From positions 62,001-126,000 of the forward strand of contig JBBRNR010000005.1 in assembly GCA_038230215.1 (NCBI GenBank): a stretch of 64,000 nt of DNA, given 5' to 3'. Numbering within the stretch: position 1 is the first letter of the stretch; each line of letters begins with the position of its first letter. Shown one piece after another: positions 35,538 through 44,415 of this stretch. This DNA comes from DASVRZ01 sp038230215 (GTDB lineage Bacteria > Verrucomicrobiota > Verrucomicrobiia > Chthoniobacterales > DASVRZ01). A program made the translations under genes and the position numbers. The notes under the pieces were generated by a model. It was given only the letters and a program-made list of their open reading frames with translations, was not told where the DNA came from and did not search any database.

Positions 35538-36428
35538 ATGTCCTCACCCCGCGGCCCTGTCCAGATCGGCCTCATCCAAATGTCCTGCTCGGCGGTTCCC
35601 TCTGAAAATGTGGACAAAGCCACCGAGCGTATTCGTGCCGCCGCCGCGCTGGGGGCGCAGATCATTTGCCTCCAGGAATTGTTCACCTCGCTCTACTTTT
35701 GCCAGGCCGAAAAGCACGAGTATTTCGCCCTCGCGGAATCGATTCCTGGTCCCACTACCAACCAGCTTTGCGCCCTCGCGAAAGAACTGAAAGTCGTTAT
35801 CGTGGCGTCGCTCTTCGAGAAGCGGGCCGAGGGCCTCTATCACAACACCGCCGCGATCATCGACGCCGACGGGACGTTTCTCGGGAAATATCGCAAGATG
35901 CACATCCCCGACGACCCGCTTTTCTACGAGAAATTTTATTTCACTCCGGGCGATCTCGGCTTCCGCTCGTGGCAGACCAAATACGCGAAGATCGGTGTCT
36001 GCGTTTGCTGGGACCAATGGTATCCCGAGGCGGCCCGACTCACGGCGTTGAGCGGCGCGGAGATTCTGTTTTACCCGACCGCCATCGGCTGGCATCCGTC
36101 GGAAAAAGCCCACTATGGCGAGCGCCAGCATTCCTCGTGGGAAACCATCCAGCGCAGTCACGCCATCGCGAACGGCTGTTATGTAGCCGTGCCAAATCGA
36201 GTTGGAGTCGAAACGCCGGAAGGCGGCGACGGCATCCAGTTCTGGGGTCAGAGTTTCGTGGCCGATCCCTCGGGCATGATCCTGAAAAAAGGCTCCATCG
36301 ATCAGGAAGAAATTCTCATTGTAGAAGCCAATCTCGGCACGCTGGATACGCAGCGCACCCACTGGCCATTTTTGCGCGACCGCCGCATTGACGCGTATGG
36401 CGATCTCACCCGCCGCTATATCGACTAA
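35538..36428 (+). CDS. aguB: N-carbamoylputrescine amidase
   Basis: 296-residue nitrilase-superfamily enzyme that hydrolyses N-carbamoylputrescine to putrescine, CO2 and ammonia in the cytoplasm. The catalytic triad is visible: Glu in ICLQELFTSLYFCQ, Lys in GKYRKMHIPDDPLFYEKFYF, Cys in GVCVCWDQWYPEAARL. The stretch MHIPDDPLFYEKFYFTPGD is characteristic of AguB among nitrilases. It precedes agmatine deiminase by 7 bp, giving the full two-step agmatine to putrescine route. Confidence 0.95.
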   Translation: MSSPRGPVQIGLIQMSCSAVPSENVDKATERIRAAAALGAQIICLQELFTSLYFCQAEKHEYFALAESIPGPTTNQLCALAKELKVVIVASLFEKRAEGLYHNTAAIIDADGTFLGKYRKMHIPDDPLFYEKFYFTPGDLGFRSWQTKYAKIGVCVCWDQWYPEAARLTALSGAEILFYPTAIGWHPSEKAHYGERQHSSWETIQRSHAIANGCYVAVPNRVGVETPEGGDGIQFWGQSFVADPSGMILKKGSIDQEEILIVEANLGTLDTQRTHWPFLRDRRIDAYGDLTRRYID

Positions 36429-36435
36429 CATTCCG

Positions 36436-37473
36436 ATGTCCTCCCCCACTCCAGCCAGTCTCGGTTATCGCATGCCCGCGGAATGGGAGCCCCACGCTGC
36501 CACGTGGTTTTCCTGGCCGCGCCCCGAGGGAATCAGCTTTCCGGATTCCTACGAAACCGTCCTGCCTGCTCTCACGCAAATGGTGGACGCCCTGCGCGAA
36601 TCGGAGCCGGTAAACATCAACGTTCCTAACATGGACGTCGAGCAGATGGTGCGTCGGCAGTTGAGTTCCATCGATATCAGCCACGTCACTTTTCGCCATA
36701 TTCCCACTAACGAATGCTGGTGCCGCGACCACGGCCCGGTCTTTGTCAAACGCGACTCGGATCAATCCATCGCCATCGTCGATTGGGATTACAATGCCTG
36801 GGGCTGGAAATATCCGCCTGTAGACTTCGATGAAGATGTGCCCTCGCGAGTCGGCGAATTGTTAGGAATGGATGTTTTCTACCCGCGTATCGTAATGGAG
36901 GGCGGATCGATCGACGTGAATGGCTCGGGCACTTTGCTAACCACCAGTGCTTGCCTGTTGCACCCAAATCGCAACCCGAACCTGAACAAGGCGCAGATCG
37001 AGGAGAAACTGCGCGACTATCTGGGCGTCCGTCATTTTCTCTGGCTGGACGACGGCATTGTGGGCGACGACACCGACGGCCATATTGACGATATTAGTCG
37101 TTTCGTGGATCGCTCAACCGTCATCACAGTGGTCGAGGAAGATCCGGCGGATGCCAACTACGAGCCGCTCCAGCACAACCTGCATCTGCTCAAGGAAATG
37201 CAAGTCGAGGACGGCACACCACTGCATTTGCTAACCTTGCCAATGCCGTCCGCGGTTATCAAGCAAGAGCAGCGGCTTCCTGCCAGTTACGCGAATTTCT
37301 ACATTGCCAACAAAGTCGTCCTGCTCCCGATTTTTAACCAACCGACTGACGCGTGGGCGACCGCCGTTTTACAGCAGGCTTTCCCCACCCGGCGCATCGT
37401 AGGCATTGATTGCCGCGAACTCATCTGGGGCCTAGGCGCTTTTCACTGCCTCTCGCAACAGCAGCCCTCCTAG
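36436..37473 (+). CDS. aguA: agmatine deiminase
   Basis: 345-residue member of the guanidino-group modifying superfamily that turns agmatine into N-carbamoylputrescine. Signature segments: RMPAEWEPHAATWFSWPRP at the N-terminus, NECWCRDHGPVFV, VMEGGSIDVNGSGTLLTT, and DDTDGHIDDISRF with the catalytic Asp and His. The catalytic Cys lies in LGAFHCLSQQQP near the C-terminus; the usual triple-Gly run before it is changed here. Co-operonic with aguB. No amino-acid decarboxylase (SpeA) that would supply agmatine is in the window. Confidence 0.93.
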   Translation: MSSPTPASLGYRMPAEWEPHAATWFSWPRPEGISFPDSYETVLPALTQMVDALRESEPVNINVPNMDVEQMVRRQLSSIDISHVTFRHIPTNECWCRDHGPVFVKRDSDQSIAIVDWDYNAWGWKYPPVDFDEDVPSRVGELLGMDVFYPRIVMEGGSIDVNGSGTLLTTSACLLHPNRNPNLNKAQIEEKLRDYLGVRHFLWLDDGIVGDDTDGHIDDISRFVDRSTVITVVEEDPADANYEPLQHNLHLLKEMQVEDGTPLHLLTLPMPSAVIKQEQRLPASYANFYIANKVVLLPIFNQPTDAWATAVLQQAFPTRRIVGIDCRELIWGLGAFHCLSQQQPS

Positions 37474-38858
37474 TGGACCTTGAGTAGCGTTCCGCTCAAC
37501 AACAGGATGGCGACGGAGAAATAAATCACCAGTCCCGTCACGTCGACGAGGGTCGCCACTAGTGGCGCGGAGGATGTGGCAGGGTCGAGTCCGAATTTCT
37601 TCAAAATAAACGGGAGCATTGAGCCCGAGAGCGATCCCCAGAGGACGACGCCAATGAGCGAAAGCGAAACTGTCGAGGCGATGAGTAGCCAGTGCGGGCC
37701 GTATTGCTGACTGAAAATCGTCCACACGCAGATGCGGGTGAATCCGATCACGGCAAGAATCATTCCTAACATGAGACCAGATAAAATTTCCCGTCGCATC
37801 ACCCTCCACCAGTCAATCAACGTCACTTCGCCCAGCGCCATCGCACGGATGATGAGCGTTGTCGCCTGCGAGCCAGAGTTGCCGCCGCTGGAAATAATCA
37901 GCGGCATAAAAAGAGCTAGTACTGTCGCCCGCTCGATCACGGTTTGAAAAAGCCCGAGCGCTGTTGCGGTTAGCATTTCGCCGATGAACAGGATGACTAA
38001 CCATACCGCGCGCTTCTTGATCATGCGGAAGAGAGAGATGTCTAGGTAAGGCTCGTCCAGCGCCTCCATGCCGCCCAGTTTCTGGATGTCCTCCGTGGTC
38101 TCCTCCTCGGCGACATCGAGAATGTCATCGACGGTAACGATGCCTACTAACTTCCCTTCAGAGTCCACCACCGGGAGCACGGTGCGGTCGTATTTTCGGA
38201 AGATCGTCACCGCGTCGCCCTGCAAGTCCGTGACTTTCAATGGCTCGACATAGTTTCCCTGGAGAGCGCCGACTAACATGTCCGTGGGCTTGAGCAAAAA
38301 CTCGCTGATCCTAACATCATTGACTAACATTCCCGAAGGGTCGACGACGTAAACCACGTTTAGGGTCTCGCTGGCGTGGCCGTGTTTCCTAATAAAATCC
38401 AGGACGTCGGAAACACGCCAGTCCTGTCTGACTGAAATGAAATCAGGCGTCATCAAACGCCCAACGCTTTCCTCCGGGTAGTTCAGCAGTGCCTGCGCCA
38501 CGGCGCGTTCCTTCGGTGTTAGAAGGCGGAGCAGTTGCGAGACAACATTCGCAGGCAACTCCTCGAGTAGGGCCGTGCGATCGTCGGGCGACATCTCGTT
38601 GAGGATGCCGACGACTTGCTCCTGGCCCATGGCATGGAGCAACGCTGTTTGCGTGTCGACATCGAGGTATTCGAAGGTGTCGGCCGCGATGGTATGCGGC
38701 AAAACGCGGAAGAAAATGACTTGTTCTTCGACATCTAGATCAGAAAGCAACTCGGCCAGGTCCGCCACAGGCCAGTCTGTGAAAACGGAGCGCAGCGAGG
38801 TGAAATCCCTCTGGGAAATCATCTCTCGAATCTCAGGAGCGAGGAGTTTGCCGACCAT
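37470..38858 (-). CDS. mgtE: magnesium transporter MgtE
   Basis: 462 residues, the usual length. N-terminal cytosolic superhelical domain (LAELLSDLDVEEQVIFFRVL, LLEELPANVVSQLLRLL), two CBS domains (VGRLMTPDFISVRQDW; VVDSEGKLVGIVTVDDILDV) that sense Mg, and a C-terminal domain of five membrane helices with LALFMPLIISSGGNSGSQA and the family's GEVTL segment. It imports Mg2+ along its gradient with Mg-dependent gating. Convergent with aguA (4-bp overlap). Confidence 0.95.
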   Translation of the reverse strand: MVGKLLAPEIREMISQRDFTSLRSVFTDWPVADLAELLSDLDVEEQVIFFRVLPHTIAADTFEYLDVDTQTALLHAMGQEQVVGILNEMSPDDRTALLEELPANVVSQLLRLLTPKERAVAQALLNYPEESVGRLMTPDFISVRQDWRVSDVLDFIRKHGHASETLNVVYVVDPSGMLVNDVRISEFLLKPTDMLVGALQGNYVEPLKVTDLQGDAVTIFRKYDRTVLPVVDSEGKLVGIVTVDDILDVAEEETTEDIQKLGGMEALDEPYLDISLFRMIKKRAVWLVILFIGEMLTATALGLFQTVIERATVLALFMPLIISSGGNSGSQATTLIIRAMALGEVTLIDWWRVMRREILSGLMLGMILAVIGFTRICVWTIFSQQYGPHWLLIASTVSLSLIGVVLWGSLSGSMLPFILKKFGLDPATSSAPLVATLVDVTGLVIYFSVAILLLSGTLLKVH

Positions 38859-39010
38859 TCCCCAGCTTTAAAGCGTGGAAATTTCCTCGCAAGCAAGAAA
38901 TGGATAAACTTCCACAGAGGTGACACGTCCAGAGGCGAGTTCCATAGGCATCACCAGCATGAAGTCCTCACAGTGGACTCAAACTCGAATGTTAGGTTTC
39001 CTCTGCTAAC

Positions 39011-39045
39011 AAAAAAGAGCGGCCCAGTTTCCCGGGCCGCCCTCT
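39011..39045 (-). terminator. intrinsic terminator of the histone H1-like gene
   Basis: Read on the minus strand, a GC-rich hairpin with arms GCGGCCC (39034-39040) and GGGCCGC (39019-39025), extended by an outer AG/CT, is followed by six T at 39016-39011. It lies 18 bp after the stop of the H1-like gene. Confidence 0.85.
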
Positions 39046-39062
39046 AAGTTGGAATGGTTAGT

Positions 39063-39506
39063 TTATTCAGCAGCGGCAGTGAAGCGGCCGGGGCCAGTCT
39101 GCTGCACACCCTTGAGCTTGTAGATTCGGATCGAAACGATGCGTTTCGGCTCGGGATGGGTGAATTGATAGTTCTTTTTGATCAACGCGTCGGTGATTTC
39201 CGCGCAGCTCAACGGGCGCTTGGAGCGCTTGAGAACGGAAACGACAGCGGCGGAAAGAGGACCGCTAGGAGAAGTGACGCGACCGCGACCTTTCTTCGGA
39301 CCGGTCTTAGCCACCTTGGGGGACGATGACTTCGCTGCTTTGGCTGGCGCGACTTTCGCTGTCTTGGCTGGCTTTGCAGACTTGGTGGCTTTGACAGGTT
39401 TGACGGCCTTTACAGGTTTAGTGGGCGCGGCGGCTTTGACGATTTTCTTGGCCGCAGTTTTGGAGGCGGCTTTCTTGACGGGTTTAAGTGTAGCTTTTTT
39501 AGGCAT
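39063..39506 (-). CDS. histone H1-like lysine/alanine-rich protein with C-terminal winged-helix-like domain
   Basis: 147 residues. Residues 1-85 are Lys/Ala/Pro repeats (KPVKAVKPVKATKSAKPAKT, KKIVKAAAPTKPVK), like eukaryotic H1 tails and bacterial Hc1-type proteins. The C-terminal 60 residues (GPLSAAVVSVLKRSKRPLSC, AEITDALIKKNYQFTH) look like a small helical DNA-binding domain ending GVQQTGPGRFTAA. It probably compacts the nucleoid. Followed by a strong terminator. Its upstream region is AT-rich and shared with the divergent secG; H1-like proteins are sometimes made at specific growth stages, but no regulation is proven here. Confidence 0.75.
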   Translation of the reverse strand: MPKKATLKPVKKAASKTAAKKIVKAAAPTKPVKAVKPVKATKSAKPAKTAKVAPAKAAKSSSPKVAKTGPKKGRGRVTSPSGPLSAAVVSVLKRSKRPLSCAEITDALIKKNYQFTHPEPKRIVSIRIYKLKGVQQTGPGRFTAAAE

Positions 39507-39788
39507 GGCCGCATATTAGTAAAGTTTTTAGCTAATGCAAATCCTATCTATGCATTACAGCTAGAAATTTATCAGGCTAGCACTTTGTTAGGAATTTTCA
39601 TCCATGCTAGCCATCGCAGGCTAATATGATCTAGCTATTTACTAACTGAAGCAGATGAAGTGCCGCCAGTCGCGTTCCTTTCCCTAGGTTAGTGTCCTCC
39701 TGCGTCGCAGCTTCCCCTAGCGCCCAGACCAGGTCCCAGACGATCCTTTACAAAGCACGATCTCTCGTTACACTAGACGGCTCTACCT
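39507..39788. promoter_or_regulatory. AT-rich divergent intergenic region with a cluster of CTAG sites
   Basis: This 282-bp gap separates the H1-like gene (minus) and secG (plus). It contains seven CTAG tetranucleotides (39561, 39577, 39607, 39631, 39684, 39717, 39773), several within GCTAG or CTAGC. No RNA gene or coding frame is supported. Both promoters must lie here; no -35/-10 pair is clear enough to name. Confidence 0.5.
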
Positions 39789-40301
39789 ATGTTAAACGTC
39801 TCCATTTACCTGCTATTCGGCATTCTGATCATCACCGCCGTGCTCATGGTCCTGATCGTTCTGATGCAACGCCCGAAAAACGAGGGCCTCGGCGCTTCCT
39901 TTGGCGGAGGCATGACGCAGGATCTTTTCGGAGCCCAGACCACCAATGTCCTTCAGAAATTTACCGTTTACCTCGGCGCCATCTTTTTCGGCTCCTGCCT
40001 CCTCCTCACCATTCTTTACTCAAAATCCTCCACCCAGCAGTCGGCCATTCAAAAGCAACTCGCCGCCACTGCAACCGCGAAGAAATTGCTCCCCGTTTCT
40101 TCCCCGACGCCGCAGGCCGCCATCGTCGCCACCCCTACCGCGTCCCCGACTCCAGCCGCGCCTACGCCGAGTGCGACTCCGACATTTGAGGCGACTCCGA
40201 CTCCCCTCGCAGCGTCCGCTCCGGAGGCCGCGAATCCCGTTCCAACTGTGGAACCCGCCGCCTCACCTACTCCTGCGGCTGCCCCTACCACCACTCCGTA
40301 A
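39789..40301 (+). CDS. secG: protein translocase subunit SecG with proline-rich tail
   Basis: 170 residues. Two membrane helices separated by the conserved cytosolic loop: IYLLFGILIITAVLMVLIVL, then MQRPKNEGLGASFGGGM and the second helix LQKFTVYLGAIFFGSCLLL. This is SecG, an auxiliary part of the SecYEG channel. The family is usually 70-110 residues; here a Pro/Thr/Ala/Ser-rich tail of about 80 residues (PTPSATPTFEATPTPLAA) follows, probably disordered. The next gene begins 54 bp later in the same direction. Confidence 0.9.
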   Translation: MLNVSIYLLFGILIITAVLMVLIVLMQRPKNEGLGASFGGGMTQDLFGAQTTNVLQKFTVYLGAIFFGSCLLLTILYSKSSTQQSAIQKQLAATATAKKLLPVSSPTPQAAIVATPTASPTPAAPTPSATPTFEATPTPLAASAPEAANPVPTVEPAASPTPAAAPTTTP

Positions 40302-40355
40302 ACTTCCCTCCTTAATCGGGTGATTCGCCACTTCACCAGCAAAATTCCTCGCCCG

Positions 40356-41936
40356 ATGATACCTTTCCGAGGGTGGGCTTTGCTGGCCTTTGCCGCCCTC
40401 AGTTTCGGCTGCTCACCCGTCGCGAAACGGGCCGACCTCGCCTTTCTCAACGGGGCCGAGCCGGAGTCGATTGACCCCGCAGTCATCACTGGACAGCTCG
40501 ACGGACGCGTGGCTTACGCCCTGTTCGAGGGGCTAATGGCCTACGGTCCAGACGGCGTTCCGCAGCCCGGCGTGGCGGAAACTTATGAGATTTCCCCAGA
40601 CGGCTTGGTTTACACATTTCATTTAAGGCCAAATGCGAAGTGGTCGAACGGAAAACCCGTCACCGCCCAAGACTTTGTCGGCTCTTGGAAACGCGTCCTC
40701 GAACCCGCCCAAGCCGCCGAATACGCCTATCAACTCCACTATTTGAAAAATGGTCGCGCCTATAACGAAGGCATGCTAAAGGATTTTTCCCAAGTTGGAG
40801 TGCGTGCCACCGATGATCGGACTTTGATAGTTACCTTGGAAAATCCAACGCCGTTTTTCCTAGGACTTTGCTGCTTTTGCACGCTGCTTCCGGTTCCCCT
40901 CGAGACGATTCAAAAATATGGCGAAGATTGGATCAAGCCTGGCAAAATCGTCGGCAACGGCGCGTTCACACTGGAAGAATGGAAGCTAAACGACCACATC
41001 CGACTCCGTAAAAGTCCGACGTATTGGAACGCCGCTAACATTCGCCTAAACACAATCGACGTCCTTCCGATCGAGAACTCGATGACGGCTTACAATTTTT
41101 ACAAATCCGGCGTCGCCGACCTGATGATGGACAAGGGTCTCACACCGCCCGCGCTGATGTCGGAGTTGAAAAAAATGCCCGACTTCCACTCCGCCCCGTT
41201 CCTCGGCAACTACTTCATTCGTTACAACGTCACGCATCCGCCCTTCAACGACGCGCGGGTGCGGCTCGCCTTTTCTCTCGTCATCGACAAGGATTTAATC
41301 GTGAACAAAATCACCCGCGCAGGCGAAATTCCCGCGACCAGTTTCGTTCCACCTAAGACGGCCGGTTATCATTCGCCGCCCGGGTATGCGCGCGATCCAG
41401 ACAAGGCTAGGCAACTGTTAGCCGCTGCCGGTTATCCTGGGGGAAAAGGATTTCCGCTCATCGAGTATCTCTACGACGACAAGAAAATAAACGAGAATAT
41501 CGCGGTGGAACTCCAAGCCATGTTTCAGCGCGAACTGGGAGTACGAGTCGGCTTGAAACGTCAGGAATGGAAAGTTTATCTCAACTCCCAGAACCGGCTC
41601 GACTACGATTTTTGCCGCAGCAGCTGGGTCGGCGACTACAATGATCCTAACACCTTCATGGACATGTTTGTGACCGACGGCGGCAACAACCGCACCAGCT
41701 GGTCCAATCAACAATACGACACTTGGATCGCCGCCGCCGCGAAGGAGCTGGATTCTAACAAGCGTTACGATATTTTTCGCCTGGCGGAGACATTGTTAGT
41801 CAGCCAGGAGGCGCCCATTTGCCCGCTCTATTATTATGTGGGCATCCAGCTTTACGACTCCGTGAAATGGGGCGGCATCCAGTCCAACGTTCTCGACGAG
41901 CACCCGCTGCGTACCATTTACCGGAAGGCTCCCTAA
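40356..41936 (+). CDS. oligopeptide ABC transporter substrate-binding lipoprotein
   Basis: 526-residue family 5 solute-binding protein (OppA type). The start at 40356 gives a lipoprotein signal (FRGWALLAFAALSFGC) with the lipobox Cys. Recognised by NGAEPESIDPAVITGQLDG, YEISPDGLVYTFHLRPNAKW, the conserved NGKPVTAQDFVGSWKRVL and GNGAFTLEEWKLND, plus DKARQLLAAAGYPGGKGFP in the C-terminal lobe. It should deliver peptides to an ABC importer. Permease and ATPase genes are not adjacent; an acyltransferase/heptosyltransferase gene follows 5 bp later. Confidence 0.9.
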   Translation: MIPFRGWALLAFAALSFGCSPVAKRADLAFLNGAEPESIDPAVITGQLDGRVAYALFEGLMAYGPDGVPQPGVAETYEISPDGLVYTFHLRPNAKWSNGKPVTAQDFVGSWKRVLEPAQAAEYAYQLHYLKNGRAYNEGMLKDFSQVGVRATDDRTLIVTLENPTPFFLGLCCFCTLLPVPLETIQKYGEDWIKPGKIVGNGAFTLEEWKLNDHIRLRKSPTYWNAANIRLNTIDVLPIENSMTAYNFYKSGVADLMMDKGLTPPALMSELKKMPDFHSAPFLGNYFIRYNVTHPPFNDARVRLAFSLVIDKDLIVNKITRAGEIPATSFVPPKTAGYHSPPGYARDPDKARQLLAAAGYPGGKGFPLIEYLYDDKKINENIAVELQAMFQRELGVRVGLKRQEWKVYLNSQNRLDYDFCRSSWVGDYNDPNTFMDMFVTDGGNNRTSWSNQQYDTWIAAAAKELDSNKRYDIFRLAETLLVSQEAPICPLYYYVGIQLYDSVKWGGIQSNVLDEHPLRTIYRKAP

Positions 41937-41941
41937 CTCCA

Positions 41942-43840
41942 ATGGACCGTCTAACCTTTGGCCTTTTTCGCATCGCTGTCTGGCTGCTGGAACGGCTGCC
42001 CATTCGAGTTGCATTCCAATCTGGACGACTGTTAGGACTCATCGGCTACTATCTCGCGTTCTCCAGTCGCAAGACGGCACTGGCGAATCTAACCATCGCT
42101 TTCGGACGGGAGAAATCCAAGTCTGAACGTCGCCAGCTCGCTCGCGCTCACTTTCAAAACCTCGCGGCTAACATCTTCGCCGTCCCCGCGCTTTCGCGTC
42201 TGAGTCGCGAGGAAATCCAGGAGCGCATCGTCCTCGAAAACGACGCCACTGTTAGGAGACTGCAAAGCGAGGGTACCGGCACGATCTGGGTGCTCAACCA
42301 CATGGCGAATTGGGAGCTCATCGCGCAGATCATGTTTCTCTTCGAGGGCACGGGGCTCACCGCGATCTATCAGCGTCTCGGCAACCCACTAATGGATGAG
42401 TATGTTAGGAAAAAGCGGGCTCGTTTCGGCATTCACATGGTCGAGCGCAAGGAGGGTTTTAATGAATCCATCGCCGCTATCAGACGCGGCGGCATCGCTG
42501 GCGTTTTGATCGATCAACATGCGGGTGACGGTGGAGTCTGGACGCCGTTTTTCCAGAAGCTAGCTTCGACCTCGCCGCTGGCCGCATTGTTGGCTGCCCG
42601 CTCCGGCGGCGTGCTCATTCCGGTCAGCGTCCAGACCACCGGCGTGGCGCGCTGGAAGATTATTTTCGAGGAGCCGCTGCCGCCCGTGCGCCGCGATGTG
42701 GACCAGACCACCGCCCAACTCAATCTCGTTCTCGAAAAACAAATCCGCCGCAGTCCGCACGAGTGGTTCTGGGTCCACGACCGCTGGAAAATACCGTCGC
42801 CGGAATTTCTTCTCTCGAACACGAAGCGCTACAAACGCGGCATCGTTCTGCCCGAGGGAATGACGTTCGCCGAACTCCAGCCTTTTCGCCTCGTCGTACG
42901 TTCCAGCAACTGGCTGGGCGACGCCATCATGACAGTCCCCGCCGTGCGCGCGATGAAACATGGGCGGCCCGACTTGCATCTCACCGTCCTCTGCCGCGAA
43001 AAACTCACCGACCTATGGAGGCTCGTCCCGGAGGTGGACGACGTCATCGGCATCCGTCCGGGCCAGGGTGTTTTCTCTGTGGCGAGAAGGTTGCGCGGGA
43101 AATTTGACGCTGGCGTCATCCTGCCCAACTCCATGCGCAGTGCGTTGGAACTCCGGCTCGCCGGTTTGCCGCGCCGCGCCGGCTACGACCGCCAGGGGCG
43201 TAAATTTTTTCTCAACCAGATCATCAAGGACCCGAAACGCGTCGGGCCGCCGGAGCACCAGAGCCTGCATTATTTGCGGCTGGCCGCAGCCATCGGCGCT
43301 AACCTCGACTACGCCAGCTTCCCTGCGATCATCCGGCATAAACCCTACGCCCCGATCCGACTCGCACTCTGCCCCGGTGCCGAATACGGACCCGCCAAAC
43401 GCTGGCTTCCCGAGCGATTTGCCGCCGTCGGACAAGCCGTCGCCCAACGCCGTCATTGCGAATGGGTCATCCTCGGCACCGCCGCCGACAGCGAGATCGC
43501 TGACTCGATCGCCACCCAGATCGGGCCGAGCGCGAAAAACCTGGCGGGCAAAACCACCCTTGCCGAACTGATCGAGACGCTCGGCAAATGCAGCGCACTG
43601 CTTACCAACGACACCGGCACCATGCACCTCGCCGCGTTGCTCGGAGTGCCCACGATCTCCATTTTTGGTAGCACCGAACCGCTCCTCACTGGTCCGATGG
43701 GCCCGAACCACCGGGTCATCCGCCACCAAGTGGAATGCAGCCCCTGCTTCCTGCGCGAGTGCCCCATCGACTTCCGCTGCATGAACGCCGTGCAAGTTGA
43801 TGAAGTCACCGAGGTCGTGCTCAAAACCATTGGTGGGTAA
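41942..43840 (+). CDS. fused lipid A acyltransferase (LpxL/HtrB-like) and family 9 heptosyltransferase (WaaF-like)
   Basis: 632 residues joining two lipopolysaccharide enzymes. Residues about 1-290 are an LpxL-type acyltransferase: an N-terminal amphipathic region, SSRKTALANLTIAFG, and the H-x4-E catalytic motif in VLNHMANWELIAQIM, then GVLIDQHAGDGGVWTPFF. Residues about 320-632 are a GT9 heptosyltransferase: VRSSNWLGDAIMTVPAVRAM, CPGAEYGPAKRWLPERFAAV, LTNDTGTMHLAALLGVPTI and SIFGSTEPLLTGPMGPNH. Together they would acylate lipid A and add core heptose at the inner membrane. Normally these are separate proteins of about 300 and 350 residues. The start is 5 bp after the peptide-binding gene. 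Confidence 0.87.
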   Translation: MDRLTFGLFRIAVWLLERLPIRVAFQSGRLLGLIGYYLAFSSRKTALANLTIAFGREKSKSERRQLARAHFQNLAANIFAVPALSRLSREEIQERIVLENDATVRRLQSEGTGTIWVLNHMANWELIAQIMFLFEGTGLTAIYQRLGNPLMDEYVRKKRARFGIHMVERKEGFNESIAAIRRGGIAGVLIDQHAGDGGVWTPFFQKLASTSPLAALLAARSGGVLIPVSVQTTGVARWKIIFEEPLPPVRRDVDQTTAQLNLVLEKQIRRSPHEWFWVHDRWKIPSPEFLLSNTKRYKRGIVLPEGMTFAELQPFRLVVRSSNWLGDAIMTVPAVRAMKHGRPDLHLTVLCREKLTDLWRLVPEVDDVIGIRPGQGVFSVARRLRGKFDAGVILPNSMRSALELRLAGLPRRAGYDRQGRKFFLNQIIKDPKRVGPPEHQSLHYLRLAAAIGANLDYASFPAIIRHKPYAPIRLALCPGAEYGPAKRWLPERFAAVGQAVAQRRHCEWVILGTAADSEIADSIATQIGPSAKNLAGKTTLAELIETLGKCSALLTNDTGTMHLAALLGVPTISIFGSTEPLLTGPMGPNHRVIRHQVECSPCFLRECPIDFRCMNAVQVDEVTEVVLKTIGG

Positions 43841-43849
43841 CAACCCATC

Positions 43850-44371
43850 ATGAACGACATCTACCGTTGACCCAGTTGCGGACGCCCACTCGTCAAGACC
43901 CTCGCGGAAGGCGACGGCATCCTCTGGAACTGCCCCGGCTGCGAGGGGCGCGCCGTCACCATTAGCTTACTGCGGAGGGGCGTGGAAACGGCATTCATCA
44001 ACTACCTTTGGCACCAGGCGCGTGAAAATCGGGGCGCTGTCGGCTCGCGCACCTGTCCCTCCTGTTCCAAACGCATGGCCGTCGCGACAGTGCCCATCTC
44101 TGAGGAAACGCCCCTTGTTCTCGACATCTGCCCCGCCTGCCAGTTCGTGTGGCTCGACGCCGGGTAAACCGCACAAATGCCGGCCCGCGCTCCCAATCCT
44201 GCGCCTACAACCCCACCCGCGCTCCCCCCCGCGTCGCGGGAAGCGGTGGCTTTGGCCCAAGTGGAAGCCCTTGCCACTCGCGCACAGACTCCCGATCCCT
44301 ACGGCCGCATCGCAGACCGTTGGCCAGAAATCCTCCTCTGGGAAATCGCTCGCATTCTCCTGCGGTTCTAG
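43850..44371 (+). pseudogene. zinc-ribbon protein gene interrupted by in-frame stop codons
   Basis: One frame reads MNDIYR, then TGA (43868-43870), then PSCGRPLVKTLAEGDG and NCPGCEGRAVTI, later RTCPSCSKRMAVATV, LDICPACQFVWLDAG and TAA (44165-44167), then an open Pro/Ala-rich stretch (MPARAPNPAPTTPPALPP) to TAG at 44369-44371. The TGA sits exactly where the first Cys of a CxxC zinc ribbon (CPSCG) is expected, and the TAA probably replaces Glu or Gln. The frame is otherwise intact, with no insertion or deletion seen. The family is the zf-TFIIB-type ribbon found at the start of some rhomboid-like proteins. Decay by nonsense mutation is the simplest reading; see the finding on recoding. Confidence 0.65.
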
Positions 44372-44415
44372 CCGCTTTTCTACCAGAAGCTGCCATCCTT
44401 CCCGGTGCGTGTTTT

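Noticed and set aside
35544..36449. 301-codon frame on the minus strand
   Set aside because: Antisense to N-carbamoylputrescine amidase, whose catalytic Glu-Lys-Cys residues are all visible on the plus strand.
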